Source: G020353115 sp964389685 (GTDB lineage Bacteria; Bacteroidota; Bacteroidia; Bacteroidales; VadinHA17). From it: a stretch of DNA of 35,768 bases. Below the pieces are notes generated by a model. The model saw nothing but the letters and a program-made list of their open reading frames with translations. It searched no databases and was not told the origin of the DNA. Position numbers and translations under genes: made by a program. The stretch is taken from the NCBI GenBank assembly GCA_964389685.1, contig CAYMFM010000040.1, positions 1 to 35,768 on the forward strand, given 5' to 3'. The stretch's first letter is position 1. Every line of letters begins with the position of its first letter. This document shows positions 26,201 to 34,751 of the stretch, one piece after another.

Positions 26201-26371
26201 ACTTATGATATCAATAAACCCTTAACCAAGATTCCGGTATACAGCATCGGTGCATCCCTGCGTGTTAACTTGTTTGGTGCTATTGTTATTGAACCCTACT
26301 ATGCATGGCCCTTCCAGGGAAATGGCTTCTCTACAGGTTCATTCGGGATCAACTTTATCCCGGGATGGTAG
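23282..26371 (+). CDS. Peptidase-MA-like domain + PD40 beta-propeller + outer-membrane barrel protein
   Basis: 1029 aa from the ATG at 23282; the longer frame begins with TTG at 23252. The signal peptide ends about GISLAQ. A zinc metallopeptidase-like domain (peptidase MA family) covers about 40-290, with H145-E-L-V-H149 (HExxH) and a downstream LWMVEGMAEY supplying the third Glu. Next come TolB-like PD40 propeller blades (NLSPSLSPDGKQVVFLSERE, GTWSPDGSRFAFS, HPSWSPNGESILVAG, HPAWSHDGRYLVVS). The C-terminal third (from about 640) is a membrane beta-barrel of BamA/surface-antigen type: alternating aromatic strands, YPWFIRGYDNNSL, and a terminal FGINFIPGW. It is likely inserted in the outer membrane with the protease and propeller on one face. 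Substrate is unknown. Confidence 0.85.
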   Translation: MSIKGICRRLPGRILLMFWIVIMFSQGISLAQDFGRNKPAYKLFDYKVYETPHFEIYHYLENDSLLDEFARRSEEWYRMHLRVLKDTIEEKNPIIFYANHSDFQETSAISSTVSVGTGGVTEALKRRVILPVAATNAQTDHVLGHELVHAFQYHMIISGDSTNLNNLNNLPLWMVEGMAEYLSIGSVDPHTAMWIRDAILNDDFPTLKQLSQNYQYFPYRWGQAFWSMVAKAWGEEVIAPIFLETAKHGYEYAIKKYLNMDAETFSALWKTSTENYYRNFFRDSIDLLAGEKILFAGNAGDMNLSPSLSPDGKQVVFLSEREVVSLDLFLADVETGDIVRKLTKEVHSHEVDALNYIESAGTWSPDGSRFAFSVFEKGENRLVILNARDGKMLDQISIPGVPAFNHPSWSPNGESILVAGIVNGKSDLYRYYFESGTVEQITDDRFSYIHPAWSHDGRYLVVSTDKREKETPYANLNFNLALINLEDENRIEILPVFPGAKNVNPLFSADGKKIYFLSDCDGFRNLYLYELETGDVYRLTDYLTGISGITSYSPAISIARESDEIAYSYYFNGKYSIYKANLSDFEMVKVSPDQLDLRAGTLPPAIEVRQNLVDANLKDRESYWIKNPELFVEKKYKPKFKLDYISNVSVGAAINSNRMGTGMAGSVFAIFGDMVGNNQMYVSLAINGEIYDFGGQVAYMNQKRRLNWGGSISHIPYQYVTAGIQYNDTLPVDDGYYLVDKIVMDQIRLFEDRIAAFAYLPFSTTRRMEFGASHAWYYYRIDRWETIYDSYTGYYMGQKRKKLDAPDGFNMQRLDLAYVTDNSVFGFASPLSGHRSRFQVEKYFGEFGYFTTYLDFRKYFRIKPVTLATRVLQYGRYGRGAEEGMMNPLYLGYPWFIRGYDNNSLYENMSIEEMNYVANQLYGSQMVLGNVELRIPVTGPKRMAPIKLNSIMSELSLFLDAGMAWFSDNDLSLTYDINKPLTKIPVYSIGASLRVNLFGAIVIEPYYAWPFQGNGFSTGSFGINFIPGW

Positions 26372-26654
26372 TTGTATTCGTTATTCGTTGTTCGGTTACG
26401 ATGCCCGCCCTGTGAAATAATATTTTATCTTGGCATTCTGTCAGGGATTTCCGCTATTTCACAGGGCCCGGGTCGTAGAGCGCCTTACGTCATTCGTCTA
26501 TTATTTACGTACCCTGCCTGCCATGTAACACTTTACAATTTCGGTAGGAAGATATTACAATAATCCTCTTACATATTGTTATATTTTCGAATTTTATTTC
26601 AGGTTCAATAAGGAATAAAATAATATACCCCGGATAGGGGTATAACAATGAGTA

Positions 26655-26849
26655 ACCACTGGTGTGAACCGGTGGTGGTTTGTAACGGAAAATTTTCAAC
26701 CCTAAGGGGTTGAATAGTAATCATCAGCGTGTTATTTTTCAACCCCTTCAGGGTTGTTTTATATTTTTATCTAAATACCCGGCACTACACCCCGACAAAA
26801 TCATCGGGGCTTGTACCGGGCTATTTATTATTGAATCCCTCCAGGATTC
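26655..26849. repeat. Array of small hairpins, cluster 2
   Basis: ACCACTGGT-GTGA-ACCGGTGGT (26655-26676), TTCAACCC-TAAG-GGGTTGAA (26695-26714), CAACCC-CTTCA-GGGTTG (26740-26756), CCCCGA-N8-TCGGGG (26790-26809) and GAATCC-CTCCA-GGATTC (26833-26849). Three of these match cluster 1 almost base for base in stem and loop. It fills most of the gene-free stretch 26372-26988, which shows nothing else. Confidence 0.7.
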
Positions 26850-26988
26850 CTTTTAATTCTATTATTCAACCACTATAGAATTACTATTGTCTAATCTACA
26901 CCCTGAAACTTGCGAATTCCGAATAATTTTCTCAACTTCAACAGGAAAGATATCCTCCATTAAATTATTTCTAATAAACGGTAAAATC

Positions 26989-29103
26989 ATGATAAAATCT
27001 GGATTTGTAAAAGGGAATAAATCTCTAATCACACTTCTGTTGGCATTATTCCTATCTCTCTCATCATCTGACCTGCTTTTATCCCAAACCATTACAACAG
27101 GTTCCCTGGTCAGGGAGATGGTTGATCTGAAATCACTGGCTGAATACCCCGATCCGGCTTACCAGTCGATCCAGTTTTCATCCTATGACCGGAGAAGTGT
27201 CGCTCCCGATAAACCGAACTGGTTCGCCAATTCGGATGGTTTCGGACAGGAACCGATTCCCGGTTTTACCGAAGTCCTCAAGAATCCGGGTGACGATGGA
27301 ATAGGGGAGTACCTGATGTGCGATATCAAAGGAACGGGAGCCATCGTCCGGCTCTGGACAGCAGCCATCAATGGTGATATCCGTCTTTACCTGGATGATG
27401 TGTCAAAACCGTTTTATGAAGGTCCTGCACAACCCTTTTTCCTGGAAACCTATAAAACAGTTGCTCCGGATTACCCATCCGAAATATTTACCGGATCGTT
27501 CTCGCAGAATATGGCGGGCTATTACCCTGTGCCTTTTGCAAAGAGATGCAGAATAGAGTGGATCGGAGACCTGAATAGACTTCACTTCTACCATATCGGT
27601 GTGCGGGTATATGATCAGAAAGCGTTGGTAAAAACGTTTTCTGTCAACGACCTTAACCTGTATAAGGAAGACCTAATGGAGGTGGCAAACCTGCTGAAGG
27701 ACCCGGTAACTCACTGGACCTTCCCGGGGGGATCACTATGTGACAGTCCGGAACACCGGTCAACCGATATTACGATTGAAATCCCGGCAGGAGAGGAGAG
27801 AGAACTCCTCAAACTAAAAGGGGCAGGAGCCATTGAATGCCTTACACTACAACTTTCAGCCGGTGAGCTAAATAACGCTCTGAGACAAACGGTGTTGAAC
27901 ATATCATTTGATGGGTCTCCCTGGGGAGAGGTGCAATCACCCGTTGGAGATTTCTTCGGTGCTGCACCCGGAATAAACCCATACCAGTCCCTCCCGTTTA
28001 GCGTAATGACCGATGGGACAATGATCTGCCGGTTCGTGATGCCTTACCACGATTCCGTGAGACTATCCCTTAAAAATACCGGGGAACAACCTATTTTTGT
28101 TTCAGGCAGTGTTTTGAATAGCAAGTATGAATGGATTGAGGGAAAGTCGATGCATTTCCGCGCCCGCTGGAGAGTGGATCATAACCTGTTTTCTTCAAAC
28201 GAAAAACCGTATGATATCCCTTACCTGGTTGCCCACGGTAAAGGAGTTATTGTTGGTGCGGCGGCAATGATCATGAACCCAACACCTGTTCCATCCTCAT
28301 GGGGAAACTGGTGGGGTGAGGGAGATGAAAAAATTTTTGTGGATGAGAATGATTTTCCATCATTTTTTGGCACCGGTTCAGAAGATTACTTCAATTATGC
28401 CTGGTCCTCAAGTGAGATATTTGAATATGGATATTGCGGTCAGCCCAGAAATGACGGACCTGCAAACCGTGGATTCGTAACGAATTACAGGTATCACATC
28501 CTGGATGCCATCCCATTTGCCAGTAATGTAGCTTTTTATATGGAATTGTTGAGCCATGGACCTGTTCCCGGTTTTTCCTACGGCAGGATCATTTATCATT
28601 ATGGATTGCCGGGAATGATAGATGATCATATCCCTCTATCAGACAGTGATGTAAAACTGCCTCAGCTGCCCGAAAACTGGATGCCTGTACGCCGGTATTT
28701 TTGTGCCAATGCAGATTTTTATCAGGCAGAAGATATCGCCAGGGAAGGCCAGGAGTTTGAATTGAATGAGAAAGATATCTGGGCTGGTGGCAAGATCCTT
28801 GTTTGGAAGGGAGAAACCATTTCATTCACCCTGCCAATCAAGGAAGAAGGAGAATATACTGCTGTGTTTACTGCTCGCCGGTCACCCGATTCCGGATCCT
28901 TTGAATCTGAAATAAATGGTCAGACACTGAAATTCGGAGGGAAGACCCTGATCGATCTCTCTGTGCCTTACCGGACCCTGGCAAGGAATTTTGTCGCTGC
29001 ACCGGTTAAACTGGCAGCAGGAGAACAAATACTGACCCTGATAAACAAAAGCGATCCGGGAAAACCAATCGGGATTGACTTTATCTGGATCATGCGGCGA
29101 TGA
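26989..29103 (+). CDS. Secreted GH172 (DUF2961) glycosidase with C-terminal beta-sandwich
   Basis: 704 aa from the ATG at 26989; the longer frame starts at a TTG (26887) and is rejected because 26989 begins a good signal peptide (MIKSGFVKGNKSLITLLLAL, ending LLLSQ). The DUF2961 domain covers about 35-560: KGTGAIVRLWTAAINGDIRLYLD, LPFSVMTDGTMICRFVMPY, and the family signature GTGSEDYF at 461-468 with E465 as a probable catalytic acid. DUF2961 proteins are now classed as GH172, which act on fructofuranosyl or arabinofuranosyl linkages (established for a few members). The C-terminal part, from about 570, is a jelly-roll-like module (FYQAEDIAREGQEFEL, IGIDFIWIMRR). It does not fit the laminarin locus upstream, so its substrate is open. 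Confidence 0.88.
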   Translation: MIKSGFVKGNKSLITLLLALFLSLSSSDLLLSQTITTGSLVREMVDLKSLAEYPDPAYQSIQFSSYDRRSVAPDKPNWFANSDGFGQEPIPGFTEVLKNPGDDGIGEYLMCDIKGTGAIVRLWTAAINGDIRLYLDDVSKPFYEGPAQPFFLETYKTVAPDYPSEIFTGSFSQNMAGYYPVPFAKRCRIEWIGDLNRLHFYHIGVRVYDQKALVKTFSVNDLNLYKEDLMEVANLLKDPVTHWTFPGGSLCDSPEHRSTDITIEIPAGEERELLKLKGAGAIECLTLQLSAGELNNALRQTVLNISFDGSPWGEVQSPVGDFFGAAPGINPYQSLPFSVMTDGTMICRFVMPYHDSVRLSLKNTGEQPIFVSGSVLNSKYEWIEGKSMHFRARWRVDHNLFSSNEKPYDIPYLVAHGKGVIVGAAAMIMNPTPVPSSWGNWWGEGDEKIFVDENDFPSFFGTGSEDYFNYAWSSSEIFEYGYCGQPRNDGPANRGFVTNYRYHILDAIPFASNVAFYMELLSHGPVPGFSYGRIIYHYGLPGMIDDHIPLSDSDVKLPQLPENWMPVRRYFCANADFYQAEDIAREGQEFELNEKDIWAGGKILVWKGETISFTLPIKEEGEYTAVFTARRSPDSGSFESEINGQTLKFGGKTLIDLSVPYRTLARNFVAAPVKLAAGEQILTLINKSDPGKPIGIDFIWIMRR

Positions 29104-29420
29104 AAGAGGTTATAAGTTAATGGTTAAAAGTTAAAAGAAAATGAGACTATAATTTCAGGAGTAATGCTACAGGATATGGAATACGAGTTACGGGTACGGG
29201 GATTTTGAAAAAAAGCCTGTAGGTGTGGAATTGAATCACTCAAATGTCAAATTCATTGTGTGAACACGAAAAACATGAGGTCCAACTACAGAATAAATCA
29301 GTGGGAAAACGTTGAATGGACCGCAGGGCACCAGGCATCTCAGAGCATATAGGCAGACGAAAACCGAATATCGAAACCTACTATCCGCAATCCGAAATTC
29401 GCAATCCGCAATAAATATTC
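29104..29420. other. Gene-free stretch between convergent genes
   Basis: It separates the GH172 gene from the convergent amidohydrolase gene. It contains simple near-repeats such as TCCGCAATCCGAAATTCGCAA close to 29400, but no strong hairpin, promoter or coding sequence that I can support. Confidence 0.5.
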
Positions 29421-30737
29421 CTATTCTTTCTTCTCCCCGTCATACTTCTCCTTATACTTCCGGTACAGCTGCTTGTGTTTGTTATCCAGGTCGATCTTTC
29501 TGCCTGATATGAAAGCCAGTTCCACCTGATTGGTCCGGATGTCCAGAATATCGCCTGCCGAAACCACGAGGGTAGCGCTTTTCCCTACTTCAAGTGTGCC
29601 GTACTCCTTATCAATTCCCAGGATCTTTGCATTGTTGAGTGTAATGCACTGTAAAGCCTCCTCTTTGGAAAGACCATACCCGGCAGCCTGACCGGCGACA
29701 AAAGGCAGGTTCATGGAACCGGTTGCTCCAGGATATAAGATCCCTGTAAGGATCCCTTCCTTCATGAAGAGACATGGAAGTTTGAATGGTTGATGCACAT
29801 CATAATCCTTTCGTTTTGCCATGCGGTGTATGTGTGCTACGATTATAGGGATATCGTTTTCTTTTAAAAAGTCTTTTACCAGCCAGGCATCTTCATCTGC
29901 TCCGACCAGAATAATGTGCTGAACTCCATGTTTTTTGGCGAACTGGATGCTCTCCACGATTTCTTTTACAAAACCGGTTTCAATGAAAAGCCGTTTGCTG
30001 CCATCAAACAATCCTTTCATTGACTCAAGCTTCAGGTTTGTTTTTTCATGATCACCTTTCTCATAATAACTTCGGGCATCCGTAAACAGTTTCTCCAGTT
30101 CAAGAACATGATCGGGATAGTCCGGATCGACAGCAGTTGTGCTGGATGATCCGTACCCTCTGCCTCTGTACATAGCCGGCCAGCTCATGTGTATGCCATC
30201 ATCCAGTTTAACCACGGCATCTTCCCAGTTCCAGGCATCCAGCTGGACGATGGAAGAGGTACCGGCAATTATTCCCCCGGAGGGGGTGATCTGTGCCAGA
30301 AGAATTCCATTGGAACGCACTGTCGGGATTACCTCTGAATCGGTATTGTATGCGATGATGGTTCTGACATTCGGATTGATTTCACCAATCTCACGCGAAT
30401 CAACTGTAGCCCTGACGGCTCCTATTTCACTCAATCCCAGACCGGAAACAGGGGATATCAAACCGGGATAGACATGTTTGCCATCGATGCGAATGATCTC
30501 ATAACGTTCAGGATCCAGGGTCAATTCATCCATTGAAGTGACGGTTGAAATTTTCCCATTTTCGAAAGCAATGGCACAATTTGGGATGGTGGCACCATTT
30601 CCGATGTGCGCCGTTCCTCCCAGGAGAATAATCGGGTTTCCCTGTTCAGGAGCTGCGGCAGGGACTGTCTGTGCATTGCTGCCAGGTGTTCCAAGAACAT
30701 AACAGACGATGAATAGATGAAATATATTGGTTTTCAT
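29421..30737 (-). CDS. Periplasmic amidohydrolase-like protein lacking the HxH motif
   Basis: 438 aa. Signal peptide about 1-22 (ends SNAQ). The fold is that of imidazolonepropionase-like amidohydrolases: the N-terminal composite domain GGTAHIGNGATIPNCAIAFE and KHVYPGLISPVSGLGLSEIG, and C-terminal EEALQCITLNNAKILGID-KEYGTLEVGKSATLVVSAGD. In active enzymes PGLID is followed by an HxH metal pair; here it reads PGLISPVSG with no His, so it is probably a non-catalytic paralogue or has a changed site. It lies 3 bp after the larger amidohydrolase gene, a tight operon, and may form a complex with it. Substrate is unknown. Confidence 0.82.
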   Translation of the reverse strand: MKTNIFHLFIVCYVLGTPGSNAQTVPAAAPEQGNPIILLGGTAHIGNGATIPNCAIAFENGKISTVTSMDELTLDPERYEIIRIDGKHVYPGLISPVSGLGLSEIGAVRATVDSREIGEINPNVRTIIAYNTDSEVIPTVRSNGILLAQITPSGGIIAGTSSIVQLDAWNWEDAVVKLDDGIHMSWPAMYRGRGYGSSSTTAVDPDYPDHVLELEKLFTDARSYYEKGDHEKTNLKLESMKGLFDGSKRLFIETGFVKEIVESIQFAKKHGVQHIILVGADEDAWLVKDFLKENDIPIIVAHIHRMAKRKDYDVHQPFKLPCLFMKEGILTGILYPGATGSMNLPFVAGQAAGYGLSKEEALQCITLNNAKILGIDKEYGTLEVGKSATLVVSAGDILDIRTNQVELAFISGRKIDLDNKHKQLYRKYKEKYDGEKKE

Positions 30738-30740
30738 GAT

Positions 30741-33700
30741 CTATCGGTTTTGATTGTTTGATTCAATGGTTCTTTTTTCCTTGAATATATCGATGATCTC
30801 CTCATCATCCCATAGGAATTGCTGGTTTGATCGTGTCCTGTTTACCGGGGGTGAATCCTTTCCTTCGGCGGTCATTTTCCGGATAATCCGGTTTCGTTCT
30901 TGCTGAATGTATTGTTGCAGTCCAGCATCCCTTTCCAGATCAAAATAGAACACCCCATCGACCATGGTTTTTTCCGCTTTGGCGTAAATGGACAGGGGAT
31001 TATCGGACCACAGGACCAGGTCGGCATCCTTTCCATTTTTTATACTTCCCATCCGGTGGTCAAGGTGTAATATCCGGGCAGGATTCAGGGTGACCAGTTT
31101 CCAGGCTTCCTCTTCTGTAACTCCTCCGTATTTTACTGCTTTTGCCGCCTCCTGATGTAACCTTCGTGATAGTTCAGCATCGTCGGAATGGATACAGGTG
31201 AGTACCCCCTGATCAAGATGCAATGCAGCATTATAGGGGATGGCATGGTACACTTCATATTTAAATGCCCACCAGTCGGAAAATATCGATCCGGCAGCCC
31301 CATGTTCTTTCATTTTATCAGCGATCTTATATCCTTCAGTGTTGTGGATGAGGGTATGAGCTTTCACGTTGAAATCCTCAGCCAGCTTCATGATCATATT
31401 GGTTTCAGATTGAACATATGTGTGACAGGTAATAAAGCTCTTCTTCTGAAGCACCTCTCCTATAGCCTCCAGCCTCAGGTCCCTTCTGGGTTTCGTCATA
31501 CGTGCTTTTTCTTTCGGACTGAGCCGATTGTAACGATCCCAGGATTCAAGATATCCTTTTGCTCGTAAATAACCATCCCTGATGATCTGTTCCACCCCCA
31601 TGCGGGATTGAGGATAACGAATTGCCATGTTGGATGGATATCTCGACTGTTTAACATTTTCACCAAGGGCATGCTTGAGAAATCCAACGGTATTATCCAC
31701 CTTCAACTCCTCTGCATTTTTCCCCCATCGGTGTTTGATGATGCAGGATTGTCCTCCAATCGGATTTGCTGATCCATGCAATACCTGTGCAGCAGTTACC
31801 CCTCCGGCAAGTTGCCTGTAGATGCTGATATCCTCAGGATCGATCACATCGGCAATGCGGACCTCAGAGGTTATCGCCCGGCTTCCTTCATTAACACCCC
31901 CTGAGACGGCAATGTGCGAGTGCTCATCAATAATCCCTGATGTCAGGTGTTTCCCGGTAGCATCAATGATTTCCACACCCTCTGATGAAAGATTTTTCCC
32001 CACACCGGCAATTTTACCATTCTTAACCAGTACATCAGCATGTTCCAAAATTCCCTCAGCCTCATTGGTCCATACCGTTGCATTCCGGAACAAAACATCT
32101 CTGGATTCAGGCACTTTTTTTGCACCAAAAGCCACGAATGGGTATATCAATTCTCCGGAATCATCAGAATCCGGAGTGACTATTTTTTTCTTTTGATCAG
32201 TTATCGAACCTGGTTTAACCTGCTCCGCTGTCCAGTTTGCCATAAAGCCATCGGCTAGCTGAACATGTCCTTTCATGTTTTTCCCGTCTACCCAGCCGGT
32301 AAAAAGAAGTGCTTCAGCATCCTTACCATTCTTTTTTGTGTCGAGAACAAACCGGACCCAGTTCCGGTCACTGTTAAACTTTGGTTTCAGTTTGATCGTA
32401 TCATCGAGAGTCATTTCCAGTGCATATTTCCCGGGTTTCCCGGTAATGGTCATGGTGTATTCCTGTTCGCCCTCAATGGTTAACCGATAGGTCCCTGCAA
32501 GGTCTGGCAGGCTCATATCGGATAATACGAATCGTTCTCCCTGGATCCAGTTTTCATAAAAGATTGTGTTTTCATCGAACAGGTCCCCTGAGGTGATCAG
32601 GAAGTTTGCAAGCATGCCTTCTTTTAATTTACCCACCAGGTGATCCACCTGCAATATCCTGGCAGGCTCCAGGGTAAGTGCCCTCAAAGCATCTTCTTCT
32701 TTCAACCCCTGCTCAATGGCTTTTCGAATATTGGGTAAAAACTCCTTTTTATTGGTCAACCCGTGAGAGGTTAAAGCGAATGGTATATTCTCACTGGTAA
32801 GGACCGCCGGATTTGAAGGCGCTAATTCCCAGTGCTTCAGATCTTCAAGAGGAATGAGCATGTTTTTATACGGATCGGACACATCCGGTGCCTTCGGAAA
32901 ATTAACCGGTATAATCATGGGTGTACCCATTGCCCTGATCTCTTTGATAATCTGATACTCCTTACCATCTCCCTTGATGATGTATTGAACACCAAATTCA
33001 TCCCCAATTCTGTCTGCGCGCAACGCTGAGAACTTATCACCAGCTTCAAAAATTTGAGGTAAATCCTGGTTCTCATTCCAGGCTTCCAGCGAAAGGTCAG
33101 AAAATTTCCTGTCCGTTAAGGATTTGTACCAGCTGGCATCAAGGTATGTCTGCCGCAGAAGGGCTATCGATCCCATCAAGGAACCGGGATAATTTTGTCC
33201 GGAAGTGCCTTTATCAAATGAATAGTGTGCAGCCACTTTCTCTGAGAGCATGGCTTTGTTTGGACTGTTAGCAGATAATGTAACCAGGCTGGATGTCCCG
33301 CGTGCAATTCCATCAGCCCTGAACGTAAGAACCGTTCCAAATCCAAGCTCCCTGAGTTGTTCAGCGTCCTTTTCGTTTACCTGGAACTCCTCGGAAGCAT
33401 TATACCATGATTTGACGGCTTCATTCCAGTTATAGGCTCCGGGTTTGCTGGATTCAAACTGAGGTGTACTCATCCTGAAACTCCTTGACGTGCCTCCGGT
33501 TTCTCTTCCGGAGGGAAGTCCGTAACGACTGTAAATCTCAACCAGGGAAGGATAGATGTATTTCCCTGTAAGGTCAATTTCAACAGCATGATCAGGAATT
33601 TCCAGATTGGATCCGATCTGGAGTATGACATCCTTCTGAATGATCAGATCAGCCCCCTCCATACGCGTTTGATAATCGGTAATGATGGTGGCATTTCTGA

Positions 33701-33815
33701 ACGCATACGTGGTGGCACGATCATCCTGGATACCTGTTACAGGAAATGTCTCCTGTGAAAGCACCTGGAAATGACATAATGCCAGTAGAACAAAGATCAT
33801 CTGCGTCTTTTTCAT
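30741..33815 (-). CDS. Double-module periplasmic amidohydrolase, one module degenerate
   Basis: 1024 aa. Signal peptide ends VLSQ at about 21. Module 1 (about 30-430) begins like an amidohydrolase (IDLTGKYIYPSLVEIYSRYG) but lacks the HxH pair. A linker domain (about 438-540, GTYRLTIEGEQEYTMTITGK) follows. Module 2 (about 572-990) is complete: H632-S-H634 in IIDEHSH, K694 in IIKHRWG as the possible bridging carboxylated Lys, H798 in FITCHTYV, H820/H824 in AHTLIHN, and D878 in CIHSDD. It is the first gene of an operon with the smaller amidohydrolase-like gene (3-bp gap). The pair is common in Bacteroidota but the substrate is not established. No regulator motif was identified upstream, though the TetR gene lies next door. 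Confidence 0.86.
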   Translation of the reverse strand: MKKTQMIFVLLALCHFQVLSQETFPVTGIQDDRATTYAFRNATIITDYQTRMEGADLIIQKDVILQIGSNLEIPDHAVEIDLTGKYIYPSLVEIYSRYGLPSGRETGGTSRSFRMSTPQFESSKPGAYNWNEAVKSWYNASEEFQVNEKDAEQLRELGFGTVLTFRADGIARGTSSLVTLSANSPNKAMLSEKVAAHYSFDKGTSGQNYPGSLMGSIALLRQTYLDASWYKSLTDRKFSDLSLEAWNENQDLPQIFEAGDKFSALRADRIGDEFGVQYIIKGDGKEYQIIKEIRAMGTPMIIPVNFPKAPDVSDPYKNMLIPLEDLKHWELAPSNPAVLTSENIPFALTSHGLTNKKEFLPNIRKAIEQGLKEEDALRALTLEPARILQVDHLVGKLKEGMLANFLITSGDLFDENTIFYENWIQGERFVLSDMSLPDLAGTYRLTIEGEQEYTMTITGKPGKYALEMTLDDTIKLKPKFNSDRNWVRFVLDTKKNGKDAEALLFTGWVDGKNMKGHVQLADGFMANWTAEQVKPGSITDQKKKIVTPDSDDSGELIYPFVAFGAKKVPESRDVLFRNATVWTNEAEGILEHADVLVKNGKIAGVGKNLSSEGVEIIDATGKHLTSGIIDEHSHIAVSGGVNEGSRAITSEVRIADVIDPEDISIYRQLAGGVTAAQVLHGSANPIGGQSCIIKHRWGKNAEELKVDNTVGFLKHALGENVKQSRYPSNMAIRYPQSRMGVEQIIRDGYLRAKGYLESWDRYNRLSPKEKARMTKPRRDLRLEAIGEVLQKKSFITCHTYVQSETNMIMKLAEDFNVKAHTLIHNTEGYKIADKMKEHGAAGSIFSDWWAFKYEVYHAIPYNAALHLDQGVLTCIHSDDAELSRRLHQEAAKAVKYGGVTEEEAWKLVTLNPARILHLDHRMGSIKNGKDADLVLWSDNPLSIYAKAEKTMVDGVFYFDLERDAGLQQYIQQERNRIIRKMTAEGKDSPPVNRTRSNQQFLWDDEEIIDIFKEKRTIESNNQNR

Positions 33816-33897
33816 AGGTAATATGATGTAAGGTTAATAACCTAAATGTAGCAAAATCATATGAATCTTACCAGATGTTTAACAACAACAACTTTTT

Positions 33898-34557
33898 CTA
33901 TTTTACAGCTAATCCATGTGCAAGAACTTTAGAAAATTCCTTCACCGTGCTCTGAATTTCCTGCTCAGGTATTGAACAGACCTCTTTTTGCTCGTTGATA
34001 TTTTTTTGGAAAGCTGTGTTGTACTGAAACATGAGAAAATCGTTGATTCCCATTTGGATCTGTATGATCGAATGAGCAATACAATCTTTACGTATATCCG
34101 TTCGTAACACTCCTTTTTTCTGATATTTCTCAATTACAGGTACTAATAACTCGATCAGCATTTCTTTCGAACGGATCGATAAGTCAGCTGACTCTTCGTT
34201 GCTTCGCTCCTGCTGGGTATTATGAAGAAAAGCGCTTAGTAAAGGAAAGGAAAGATCAAACCTGATCTTCAGGATAAGATGTTGTTCAAGGAGGGCAAAA
34301 AAATCCGCTGCTTGTAACTCGAACAGTTCTTTTACATGTTCCATTCGCAGGGCTGTAGCCTGATCGATAAGAAACAAGTAAAGTTCTTTCTTGCTTTCAA
34401 AATAACGATAAAAACTTCCTTTCGCTATCCCCAATTTTAATACAATCCGGGAAACCGATGCGTTTTCATAAGCATGACTTGTAAACTCCTCAAAACATGT
34501 ACGGATAATCTCTTCCTGTCTGTCTTGTGGCAGGTTGTAAAAGGTTGATCGTGGCAT
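33898..34557 (-). CDS. TetR/AcrR-family transcriptional regulator
   Basis: 219 aa. The N-terminal TetR domain has the helix-turn-helix in ENASVSRIVLKLGIAKGSFY followed by RYFESKKELYLFLID. The C-terminal ligand domain is variable and gives no ligand. It is transcribed away from two palindromes that lie 13 to 65 bp upstream of its start codon, typical of autorepression. Downstream on the same strand is the amidohydrolase operon, about 80 bp away, so it could be co-transcribed with that operon or regulate it. The divergent M28-like gene is another possible target. Confidence 0.92.
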   Translation of the reverse strand: MPRSTFYNLPQDRQEEIIRTCFEEFTSHAYENASVSRIVLKLGIAKGSFYRYFESKKELYLFLIDQATALRMEHVKELFELQAADFFALLEQHLILKIRFDLSFPLLSAFLHNTQQERSNEESADLSIRSKEMLIELLVPVIEKYQKKGVLRTDIRKDCIAHSIIQIQMGINDFLMFQYNTAFQKNINEQKEVCSIPEQEIQSTVKEFSKVLAHGLAVK

Positions 34558-34569
34558 GACATATTATTT

Positions 34570-34587
34570 TGCGACTATATGGTCACA
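34570..34587. promoter_or_regulatory. TetR operator-like palindrome O1 (imperfect)
   Basis: TGCGACTATATGGTCACA has the same half-site TGCGACTA as O2, with 6 of 8 bases paired in the other arm. It overlaps the predicted transcription start of the TetR gene. Confidence 0.65.
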
Positions 34588-34593
34588 AATATA
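34586..34593 (-). promoter_or_regulatory. Predicted -7 element of the TetR gene promoter
   Basis: The minus strand reads TATATTTG, a perfect match to the Bacteroidota -7 consensus TAnnTTTG. It lies between the two operators. No good TTTG -33 element was found at the usual distance, so support comes mainly from position. Confidence 0.45.
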
Positions 34594-34604
34594 TTAAAAA
34601 TTAG

Positions 34605-34622
34605 TGCGACTACCTAGTCGCA
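34605..34622. promoter_or_regulatory. TetR operator-like palindrome O2 (perfect)
   Basis: TGCGACTACCTAGTCGCA is a perfect inverted repeat of 8 bases around CC. It is 35 bp centre to centre from O1 and covers the region where the -33 element would lie. Confidence 0.75.
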
Positions 34623-34751
34623 ATTTAATTATTTTCATTTTATTTTTTATCATCATAAGCTGAGCAGGCTTAAACCGTAATAAAATGGAAATGATTACCG
34701 GTTTGCTAATAAATATTTAGTAAATTCAGCATTTTAATCCTTCTTCATCGT

